Shown here one piece after another: positions 1 to 5,132 of a stretch of 8,444 nt of DNA (the first letter of the stretch is position 1; each line of letters opens with the position of its first letter). The notes beneath the pieces are model-generated. The model was not told the DNA's origin, did no database searches, and saw nothing but the letters and a program-made list of their open reading frames with translations. The stretch comes from JBPEWY01 sp052032225 (GTDB lineage: Bacteria > Bacteroidota > Bacteroidia > Flavobacteriales > Flavobacteriaceae). The stretch covers positions 1 to 8,444 of the forward strand of contig JBPEWY010000057.1 in NCBI GenBank assembly GCA_052032225.1, given 5' to 3'. The position numbers were made by a program, and so were the translations under genes.

Positions 1-3
1 TAA
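1..3 (+). other. Stop codon of an upstream gene or frame, abutting the STING gene start
   Basis: The window begins with TAA, immediately followed in the same frame by the ATG of the next gene. This rules out any longer N-terminus for that gene. The arrangement is what a tightly coupled two-gene operon would show. If the downstream gene is a CBASS STING effector, the gene ending here would be expected to encode the CD-NTase, but none of it is in the window, so that is inference only. Confidence 0.4.
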
Positions 4-636
4 ATGAATAACATTTTAGCCATAATAAAAGATGTTATAATCGCTGCCGTTATTGCTGTATTAACATCAGGTTTGTTTAAAGCATCTAATATTATTTACC
101 AATCTATTATAACTGTTTTAGTATTGGTAATAATTTTTTTGATTTTAAGACGTATTGATAAAAAAGCTAAACAGTTAGAAATCTTATCTGTTTTGTATGT
201 AGAAAGTTTAATTGTACCTCTTATAGAAGCCTTAAACAAAAGAGATAACAGCACTGAATCTACCTATGGCATAAGTAACATAAAAATTTTTATTGTTTTA
301 CCGGAAAGCTACGATGATATTTTAGACTTTAGGTTTAGTTTTAAAAAGTTAGATACCATAGAACTTAAATTTTCTTCAAATACAAACAGAATCTTATCTG
401 TAAAAGGCAAAAAATTAGACAATACACTTTTACTGTTTGATACTCCCTCTTTATGGTTTAAAAGTTTAGAGCATTTAAAAAATGTAAAAGGCATGCGTAA
501 GAAAAAAATTAGCAGACTATTAAAGAAAATGGGAGATGATATTAAATCATATACAAAAGATGTAACCAAAAGAATTAATGCTGATAACAGTGTTAATTTT
601 ATTTCGCTAAGAGAGTTTACACATTTTTACAGCTAA
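4..636 (+). CDS. cap13: Prokaryotic TM-STING (Cap13-like), predicted CBASS membrane effector
   Basis: A 210-residue protein with two hydrophobic helices (about residues 8-25 and 31-49), then a basic stop (RRIDKKAK) and a soluble domain of about 155 residues. That domain resembles the STING cyclic-dinucleotide-binding domain. YVESLIVPLIEAL (65-77) matches the first STING helix (human YIGYLRLILPEL). IKIFIVLPE (93-101) matches the strand RLYILLPLD. LLLFDTPSLWFKSL (142-155) matches VLEYATPLQTLFAM, followed by a basic helical segment and a final strand NFISLRE (198-204) like CRLIAYQE. These comparisons are from memory, not an alignment. Known of the family: bacterial STINGs bind c-di-GMP made by a CdnE-type CD-NTase, and oligomerise to activate a TIR or transmembrane effector. 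Inferred: this one damages the inner membrane on phage infection. D146 in DTPSL and R129 are candidate ligand contacts. There is no eukaryotic C-terminal tail. The start is fixed by the TAA directly before it. The alternative is an unrelated two-helix membrane protein. Confidence 0.68.
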   Translation: MNNILAIIKDVIIAAVIAVLTSGLFKASNIIYQSIITVLVLVIIFLILRRIDKKAKQLEILSVLYVESLIVPLIEALNKRDNSTESTYGISNIKIFIVLPESYDDILDFRFSFKKLDTIELKFSSNTNRILSVKGKKLDNTLLLFDTPSLWFKSLEHLKNVKGMRKKKISRLLKKMGDDIKSYTKDVTKRINADNSVNFISLREFTHFYS

Positions 637-647
637 CATTCGTTGTT

Positions 648-1016
648 ATGAAAAAAACAATTTTATTGCTCCTATTGCTTTGTTTTTTGTCTTGTGCTGA
701 TGATAAAACCAGTTCAACCTCTACTCCTACTAATCAAGCTCAAAAATTTAATAAATCACAATGGCAAGAAAAACGTAACAATGAATATACTTACAGAGAA
801 AAAATGTATTTAGACGTGTTGTATAATGACACCATTAGAAAACTCAGCAAAAAAGAAATTTTAACTCTATTAGGAAAACCAACTAAAACAGTTAACAATC
901 ATTACTATTATTTAATTTCAGAAAAAAAGCTTGGTTTCTTTGTCCTACACCAAAAACACCTGGTTATAAAATTTAAAGACAGCACCAATATAGAATGGAT
1001 AAAGGTGCATGAATAA
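648..1016 (+). CDS. Small lipoprotein with a BamE/SmpA-like C-terminal segment
   Basis: A 122-residue protein. Residues 1-15 form a lipoprotein signal peptide (two lysines, a run of leucines) ending in lipobox FLSC, so Cys16 would be lipidated. A Ser/Thr/Gln-rich linker (about 20-38) leads to a small domain. There, LSKKEILTLLGKPTKT (86-101) followed by alternating strand-like stretches recalls the helix-then-strands pattern with a LLGxP turn seen in BamE/SmpA-like and related small lipoproteins. This is a pattern match only, and the exact family is not recognised. The gene starts 11 bases after the STING gene, without an obvious promoter, so it may be co-transcribed. Nothing links it to CBASS, and it may simply be the neighbour. 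Confidence 0.75.
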   Translation: MKKTILLLLLLCFLSCADDKTSSTSTPTNQAQKFNKSQWQEKRNNEYTYREKMYLDVLYNDTIRKLSKKEILTLLGKPTKTVNNHYYYLISEKKLGFFVLHQKHLVIKFKDSTNIEWIKVHE

Positions 1017-1068
1017 TCTGAACTTGCAACATCGTTACCTTTAAATCGTCTTTTATTTTAAAAACACT

Positions 1069-1497
1069 ATGCTTAAAAAAATAATTCTAATATTAACTTT
1101 CATTTCTATTTATCCGCAATCAAGTAATGCCTTTACAATAGCTTCTTATTTTAAACAAAAAAACATAACCAAAAAGCATATAGATTCAATTAAAAGTTAT
1201 AATACAGCTGTAGTTGAATATTTAACCTTAAAAACCTCTAAAGAAAAAATAAAAGCTATTTTTAAAAAAGGTAAGTTAAGTTTTATAATTAGTGGTATTA
1301 ATGCTACTAAAAGTAATGAAATGATTGATTTTAAGAATAAATTTAATGTTGATTTTATTTTTGAAAGTTGTGCTTTAAATCCTTTAACTTACAATAAAAT
1401 AAAAACACATAACAAAATAGTTTCTGGGTTTTTAACAAACTACTTTGGTACTAACTGGAAAACATTTTTGCCTTTTAAACCGTTGGGAGTTATTTAG
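1069..1497 (+). CDS. Small exported protein of unknown function
   Basis: A 142-residue protein with a Sec signal peptide: KK, then a hydrophobic core (5-15), then SSNA with probable cleavage after Ala21. It is therefore periplasmic or secreted. The mature part is lysine- and asparagine-rich. It ends in a segment, FIFESCALNPLTYNKIKTHN (97-116), followed by YFGTNWKTFLPFKPLG (125-140). The pattern of a polar ligand-like stretch, N-x-Y-N-K-I, then YG/FGxxW recurs, as I remember it, in short Bacteroidota hypothetical proteins, but I cannot name a family. There is a single Cys in the mature chain (Cys101). It lies 52 bases after the lipoprotein gene on the same strand; no clear promoter or ribosome binding site is visible. 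Codon use is as AT-rich as its neighbours. Confidence 0.72.
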   Translation: MLKKIILILTFISIYPQSSNAFTIASYFKQKNITKKHIDSIKSYNTAVVEYLTLKTSKEKIKAIFKKGKLSFIISGINATKSNEMIDFKNKFNVDFIFESCALNPLTYNKIKTHNKIVSGFLTNYFGTNWKTFLPFKPLGVI

Positions 1498-1546
1498 TTA
1501 ATTCTTGTTAAAATTAATATTAACATAAACAGTAATATAACCTTAA

Positions 1547-1596
1547 TATTTAGTACTTTACTAAACATAACATTTCCTTATTTAAAGTACTAAATA
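1547..1596 (+). repeat. Perfect 14-bp inverted repeat abutting the DUF6090 start codon
   Basis: The left arm TATTTAGTACTTTA (1547-1560) and right arm TAAAGTACTAAATA (1583-1596) are exact reverse complements separated by 22 bases. The right arm ends on the base before the ATG at 1597. In RNA this could form a stem covering the ribosome-entry region. In DNA it could be a paired operator, since each arm carries the palindrome AGTACT. No T-run follows, so it is not an intrinsic terminator. The function is unknown. Confidence 0.6.
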
Positions 1597-2364
1597 ATGC
1601 TTAAATTTTTTAGAAGTATTAGGCAAAAACTCCTCAAACAAAACAAAATTTCTAACTATTTAATTTATGCTATTGGCGAAATTGTTTTAGTTGTAATAGG
1701 AATTTTGATTGCTCTTGCCATAAACAATAAAAACCAAGAAAGAGCTTTACAGGAGAAAGAGCATATTTATTTGGTTGGTTTACAAAAAGAGTTTTTAACA
1801 AGTAAAAAGAAGTTAGAAGTGTTATTAGATGTAAACAAGAATAATTACTTGGGCGCAAAAAAATTAATTGAATATATAAACGACCCTAGCCAAATGCCTT
1901 CAGAAAAAGAATTTTCAAAACTGTTGTATAATTCTTTAGCAAACGATATTTCTTACAATCCTAACTATTCGTTATTAAACGAAATGATTAACTCGGGAAG
2001 CCTAAAAGATATTTCTAATACTAAACTCAGAGTTTTACTTACAAATTGGATTGCTACATTAGAAGATATAAGTAAGCAGGAAAAAGAATTAGCAAATCAA
2101 AGGGAAAAAGTACTTAACGTTTTTTTAGAAAAAAAATACAATATTAAAACGGTAATACATCATGTTGGATTACCCAAAGAGCTCACTGTTGTATTTAATT
2201 CAACAAATAAAAGCAATCTAGACTTACTACATTCTACTGCTTTCGAAAATAATTTATTGCTTTATATGCTTACCGGCTATTACACAGAAACTAATCATTA
2301 CCGACCTTTATTAGAAGGTTTAAATAACATTTTAGCACTATTAAATAAAGAAATTAATAAGTAA
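1597..2364 (+). CDS. DUF6090 family single-pass membrane protein
   Basis: A 255-residue protein. The basic N-terminus (MLKFFRSIRQKLLKQNK) followed by YLIYAIGEIVLVVIGILIALAI (21-42), then NNKNQER, is the hallmark start of the DUF6090 family, which is abundant in Flavobacteriia. The family consensus I remember is an R-Rxxl-n-K..kYl.YAiGEilLVviGIlIAlqi-NnW segment. The rest (about 45-255) is predicted helical, with Leu/Lys/Glu-rich stretches such as EKEHIYLVGLQKEFLTSKKKLEVL and likely coiled coils, and probably lies in the periplasm. The family function is not known. The length is normal for the family. The ATG is favoured because the conserved N-terminal motif begins there. The perfect inverted repeat directly upstream is unusual and suggests translational or transcriptional control. 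Confidence 0.85.
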   Translation: MLKFFRSIRQKLLKQNKISNYLIYAIGEIVLVVIGILIALAINNKNQERALQEKEHIYLVGLQKEFLTSKKKLEVLLDVNKNNYLGAKKLIEYINDPSQMPSEKEFSKLLYNSLANDISYNPNYSLLNEMINSGSLKDISNTKLRVLLTNWIATLEDISKQEKELANQREKVLNVFLEKKYNIKTVIHHVGLPKELTVVFNSTNKSNLDLLHSTAFENNLLLYMLTGYYTETNHYRPLLEGLNNILALLNKEINK

Positions 2365-2409
2365 GACTACATAAATAATCATATAAAAACAAAGCTTTAG
2401 CTTTCCTAA

Positions 2410-2577
2410 AAAGGTAATAGTATTGGTTGTCTAAATTTAGTATTAAAAGTAGATTGCAATGATGTTTTTTACGGTTCGGCTAAAGAAAATAAAATCACTA
2501 ATCTAAGTAACGTTGGTTTTGTAAGAAACTACCAAGAAAATGCTAAAATTCCTTTTAAAATAGGTCATTTACAATAA
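2410..2577 (+). pseudogene. Orphan C-terminal coding fragment without a start codon
   Basis: A 56-codon open stretch between an in-frame TAA (2407-2409) and a TAA (2575-2577) contains no ATG, GTG or TTG early enough for a convincing gene. Its translation nevertheless looks protein-like: it begins KGNSIGCLNLVLKVDCNDVF, continues with YGSAKENKITNLSNVGFV, and ends PFKIGHLQ. I do not recognise the family. The likely reading is the 3' remnant of a decayed gene whose 5' part was deleted. It sits in the 255-base gap between the DUF6090 gene and the beta-lactamase hairpin, a place where insertions or deletions would have occurred. Chance openness in AT-rich DNA is the alternative. Confidence 0.4.
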
Positions 2578-2584
2578 ATTGTTT

Positions 2585-2635
2585 TGCTTCACAGCTGCTA
2601 ATTATTACATTAGTAAATTGTGAAGCACTTTTTTT
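2585..2635 (+). terminator. Terminator-like hairpin whose right arm contains the beta-lactamase GTG start
   Basis: TGCTTCACA (2585-2593) and TGTGAAGCA (2619-2627) form a perfect 9-bp stem. A second small stem lies inside the loop (CTAAT 2598-2602 with ATTAG 2609-2613). After one C comes a run of seven T (2629-2635). This is the form of an intrinsic terminator. However, the GTG start of the next gene is at 2620-2622, inside the right arm, and the T-run encodes its Phe residues. The structure could therefore end upstream transcription, attenuate the gene, or hide its start codon. Confidence 0.6.
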
Positions 2636-3360
2636 ATTATCTACTTATAGTATTGTTTATTTCTGCCTGTAAAAAAGCTGATAACGAATCTTTAGTTTAC
2701 AAAAGCAAATCGTTACTTATTAAACAAGTTGCCGAAAACACATACATTCATACATCGTTTTTAAAAACGCAATCGTTTGGCAATGTTCCTTGCAATGGTA
2801 TGTTTGTTAAAAATAATTCTGAGGTTGTTGTTTTTGATACTCCCGTTAATGACACTGTAGCAAATGAGTTAATTAATTGGATTCGTAAAACGCAAAACGC
2901 TTCTATTAAAGCTGTTGTTGTAACCCACTTTCATAATGATTGTCTTGGCGGGCTAAAAGAGTTTCATAAAGCTAAAATTCCATCTTTTGCAACAAACAAA
3001 ACTACTTTGTTAGCAAAACAAACAAACAAAATTATCCCTCAAAATAGTTTTACAGATAGTTTGGCACTAAATGTAGGAAACAAAAAAGTTTTTGCTTTTT
3101 ATATGGGAGAAGGTCACACTCAAGATAATTGCATAGGGTATTTTCCGACCGATAAATCTTTATTTGGTGGATGCCTGATTAAAGCTAAAGGTGCTAGTAA
3201 AGGCAACTTAGAAGATGCTAATGTAACCGAATGGTCTAAAACCGTTTTAGCAATAAAACATAAATTTACCGATGTTAAACACATTATTCCCGGGCACGGT
3301 AAACATGGTTCTACCGAATTATTAAATTACACCATAACCCTCTTTAAACCTAACAACTAA
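2620..3360 (+). CDS. bla: Subclass B1 metallo-beta-lactamase, lipoprotein
   Basis: A 246-residue, full-length class B1 enzyme predicted to hydrolyse beta-lactams, including carbapenems, with two zinc ions. All zinc ligands are present: His103, His105 and His166 (Zn1 site), and Asp107, Cys185 and His226 (Zn2 site). They lie in THFHNDCLGG, GEGHTQDN, LFGGCLIK and IIPGHG. The B1 substrate-binding lysine (Lys188 in GGCLIK) and asparagine (Asn196 in KGNLEDAN) are also kept. The signal peptide KHFFYYLLIVLFISAC has lipobox ISAC, so Cys17 should be lipidated and the enzyme anchored to a periplasmic or outer-membrane face, as in NDM. Start: GTG at 2620 is the only option, since an in-frame TAA lies at 2614 and the signal peptide needs the first codons. 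The position after Asp107 is Cys, an unusual residue there. It heads a run with a GyrI-like gene eight bases downstream. The specific bla subtype is not recognised. Confidence 0.9.
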   Translation: MKHFFYYLLIVLFISACKKADNESLVYKSKSLLIKQVAENTYIHTSFLKTQSFGNVPCNGMFVKNNSEVVVFDTPVNDTVANELINWIRKTQNASIKAVVVTHFHNDCLGGLKEFHKAKIPSFATNKTTLLAKQTNKIIPQNSFTDSLALNVGNKKVFAFYMGEGHTQDNCIGYFPTDKSLFGGCLIKAKGASKGNLEDANVTEWSKTVLAIKHKFTDVKHIIPGHGKHGSTELLNYTITLFKPNN

Positions 3361-3368
3361 TATTTTTT

Positions 3369-3833
3369 ATGAAATCAACTATTACTATTAAAAACCTTCC
3401 GGAAATACATTTAGCGTGTGTAAATTTTAAAGGAGATAAAAATATTAATCATGCATATAACACACTTTTACAATGGGCAATACCACAAAAACTAATGCAA
3501 AACCCAGATACTAAATTAATTACCCTTTTTCACGATAGTTTTAAAAATACTCCACCAGATAATGTTAGAATGAGTGCGTGTATTACGGTTTCTGAAAATA
3601 TCCCTTTAAATAAAAATATCAGCACTACAACAATTCATAAAGGAAAACATATTGTTGGCAATTTTGTAATTAAAATAGATGAATTTGAACAAGCATGGAA
3701 AAGCCTTTTTGGTTGGATGAATAAAAGCGGATATACAAAAGCTCCTAAAAGCCCTTTTGAAATTTATCATAATAATTTTAATGAACATCCGGAGAAAAAA
3801 TGCATAGTAGATTTATGTATTCCGATACTTTAA
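3369..3833 (+). CDS. Stand-alone GyrI-like (SBMC/effector-binding) domain protein
   Basis: A 154-residue protein that reads as one GyrI-like small-molecule-binding domain, the fold found at the C-terminus of AraC-type regulators such as Rob and in SbmC/GyrI. Seen: the first strand MKSTITIKNLPEIHLACVNFKG (1-22), the RMSACITVSE strand (67-76), HKGKHIVGNFVIKIDEFEQAWKSLFGWM (90-117), in which the first strand resembles the family's G-x-Y-a-v-x-x-h-x-G, and SPFEIYHNN (128-136), like the family's pxfExYxnd. No helix-turn-helix is present, so it is not itself a DNA-binding regulator. Known members bind or hydrolyse small hydrophobic or cationic molecules or protect gyrase; which of these applies here is not predictable. 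It starts 8 bases after the beta-lactamase stop, so the two are very likely one transcript. Confidence 0.8.
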   Translation: MKSTITIKNLPEIHLACVNFKGDKNINHAYNTLLQWAIPQKLMQNPDTKLITLFHDSFKNTPPDNVRMSACITVSENIPLNKNISTTTIHKGKHIVGNFVIKIDEFEQAWKSLFGWMNKSGYTKAPKSPFEIYHNNFNEHPEKKCIVDLCIPIL

Positions 3834-3893
3834 TCTTTTTAGTTTTCTTTAAATTTAATTTGATTAAATTGTTTACTACAAAAACATACATTT

Positions 3894-4367
3894 ATGAAAG
3901 CAACTCAAATACTTGCTAAACACTTACGAGAAGTATATTTTGGAGGAAACTGGACATTCTCTAACCTTAAAGAGCAGCTTGCAGATGTGAATTTAAAAAA
4001 AGCAAGCGCCTCTGTTTATGAGCTAAATTCTATCGTAAAATTAGTCTATCACATAGACTACTATGTTCGAGCCGCTTTAAAAGTTGTAAAGGGCGGTCCG
4101 TTAGATGCTAAAGACAAATATAGTTTTGATCATCCAAATTTTGAATCTGAAGCCGATTGGAAAAACTTTATTGTTAGCGTTTTAAATAATGCCGAAGAAT
4201 TAGCCTCTCTTATAGAACAAATGCCCGAAGAAAAGCTATCTGAAACCTTTGTAGAAGAAAAGTACGGCACTTACTACCGAAACTTTCTGGGCATTATAGA
4301 GCATACACATTATCATTTAGGGCAAATAGCTATAGTTAAAAAAATAATTAACCAACAAAAAGAGTAA
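3894..4367 (+). CDS. DinB-like four-helix-bundle protein
   Basis: A 157-residue, almost all-helical cytoplasmic protein of the DinB/YfiT-like superfamily. The three metal-binding histidines of the fold are recognisable: His53 in LVYHIDYY (helix 2), and His137 and His141 in IIEHTHYHLGQI (helix 4), where the HxxxHxGQ pattern is diagnostic. The LREVYFGGNWTFSNLKEQL beginning (11-29) and VKGG (65-68) also resemble Bacteroidota DinB proteins that lack the DNA polymerase IV activity suggested by the name. Some members are metal-dependent thiol S-transferases or hydrolases (bacillithiol- or mycothiol-linked detoxification); the role of this one is unknown. The 60-base gap upstream contains an AT-only palindrome and could hold a separate promoter, but none is clear. 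The GNAT gene follows 21 bases downstream. Confidence 0.85.
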   Translation: MKATQILAKHLREVYFGGNWTFSNLKEQLADVNLKKASASVYELNSIVKLVYHIDYYVRAALKVVKGGPLDAKDKYSFDHPNFESEADWKNFIVSVLNNAEELASLIEQMPEEKLSETFVEEKYGTYYRNFLGIIEHTHYHLGQIAIVKKIINQQKE

Positions 4368-4388
4368 CACAAAATTTAACTCGTTGCT

Positions 4389-5069
4389 TTGCTTTCAAAT
4401 ACCTTACAACAATTAAATAATCCTGTATGGCATGCCTTAAACCAAACCCATGCCAACTTTAATATGGGTAATACTATCTTTAAAATGTACCCAACAAATG
4501 TTTGTCCGTTTGCAGCTATTAAAGAAAACCATGTTCTAAAAAAGATTACAAACAAAGCTGTTTCTGAAGAACCTTTTTATTTGGTTGGAGAAGTAGCAGC
4601 TATTCCACAAAATGTAAACATCATAAAAACGCTTGTTTGTAATCAAATGTTAATTAATAACCCTGTTAATCTTCCAATCACAACAACAATAACAAAACTA
4701 ACAGCTGCACACCAAAAAGAGTTGTTTACATTGGTTAATACCGTTCAGCCGGGATATTTTAAAGAAAAAACTCATTTAATGGGCAACTATTACGGCATAA
4801 TAAAAAACAATCAACTAATTGCTGTTGCCGGAGAACGAATTAAACTACATGATTTTACCGAAGTTAGCGCAATTGTTACCCACCCTAATTTTACCGGAAA
4901 AGGCTATGCAAAACAACTAACTGCACATGTTGTAAATAAAATTATAGCCAAAGGCAAAACACCTTTTTTGCATGTGTTAAACACCAACAGTATTGCAATA
5001 AACTTATATGAAAAATTAGGCTTTTACACGCGCAAAGAAATCTCCTTTAATTATGTTGTTAAACATTAA
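4389..5069 (+). CDS. GNAT family (FR47-like) N-acetyltransferase
   Basis: A 226-residue protein that transfers an acetyl group from acetyl-CoA to an unidentified amine. The GNAT domain occupies roughly 100-226. VSAIVTHPNFTGKGYAKQL (159-177) is motif A, with the acetyl-CoA pyrophosphate loop GKGYA. PFLHVLNTNSIAINLYEKLG (192-211) is motif B with the usual N-x-x-A-x-x-x-Y-x-k-l-G-F. An N-terminal region, LNNPVWHALNQTHANFNMG (9-27) then PTNVCPFAA (35-43), matches the conserved beginning of this FR47-like subgroup. It is the reason to take the TTG at 4389 as start rather than the first ATG at 4464. The frame is open only back to 4380, after a TAA at 4377. It is the last gene of the run headed by the beta-lactamase and converges on murA. 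Confidence 0.85.
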   Translation: MLSNTLQQLNNPVWHALNQTHANFNMGNTIFKMYPTNVCPFAAIKENHVLKKITNKAVSEEPFYLVGEVAAIPQNVNIIKTLVCNQMLINNPVNLPITTTITKLTAAHQKELFTLVNTVQPGYFKEKTHLMGNYYGIIKNNQLIAVAGERIKLHDFTEVSAIVTHPNFTGKGYAKQLTAHVVNKIIAKGKTPFLHVLNTNSIAINLYEKLGFYTRKEISFNYVVKH

Positions 5070-5095
5070 ACTAAAGGATTTTTAGCTAAGATTAT

Positions 5096-5126
5096 CTTAA
5101 AAACAATTGCTCTGTTTTTTCTTAAG
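5096..5126. terminator. Possible bidirectional terminator between the GNAT gene and murA
   Basis: In the 63-base gap between the convergent genes, CTTAAAAAC (5096-5104) faces GTTTTTTCTTAAG (5114-5126). CTTAA pairs with TTAAG, and AAAAC with GTTTT, across an internal loop. A-rich and T-rich flanks would serve either strand. The stem is weak and AT-rich, so this is a suggestion based on position and symmetry. Confidence 0.3.
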
Positions 5127-5132
5127 GTTACA

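Noticed and set aside
309..569. Minus-strand open frame of 86 codons inside the STING-like gene
   Set aside because: It lies entirely within a well-formed plus-strand gene. It shows no family signal and its composition is what antisense of AT-rich coding DNA gives.
4..636. Reading the first gene as a generic SLATT-type or other two-helix membrane protein
   Set aside because: Two N-terminal helices alone would allow it, but the ordered match of the soluble domain to STING strands and the DTPSL turn is more specific.
1670..1858. Minus-strand open frame opposite the DUF6090 gene
   Set aside because: It is antisense to the conserved DUF6090 N-terminus and has no recognisable domain.
2390..2420. 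Small hairpins AAAGC-TTTA-GCTTT and CCT-AAAA-AGG after the DUF6090 gene as its terminator
   Set aside because: The stems are five and three base pairs and no T-run follows.
3606..3788. Minus-strand open frame opposite the GyrI-like gene
   Set aside because: It is a 60-codon antisense frame; the plus-strand frame has clear family motifs.
3369..3833. AraC-family transcriptional regulator of the beta-lactamase
   Set aside because: Only the effector-binding domain is present; there is no helix-turn-helix region, so direct DNA binding is not supported.
3852..3870. Palindrome AATTTAAT-TTG-ATTAAATT upstream of the DinB-like gene
   Set aside because: The 8-bp stem is pure A/T in a very AT-rich gap, has a loop of only three bases and no T-run. 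This is easily chance, although an operator cannot be excluded.
4464..4466. First ATG of the GNAT gene as its start codon
   Set aside because: It would remove the conserved LNNPVWHAL segment that matches the start of this acetyltransferase subgroup, so TTG at 4389 was preferred.
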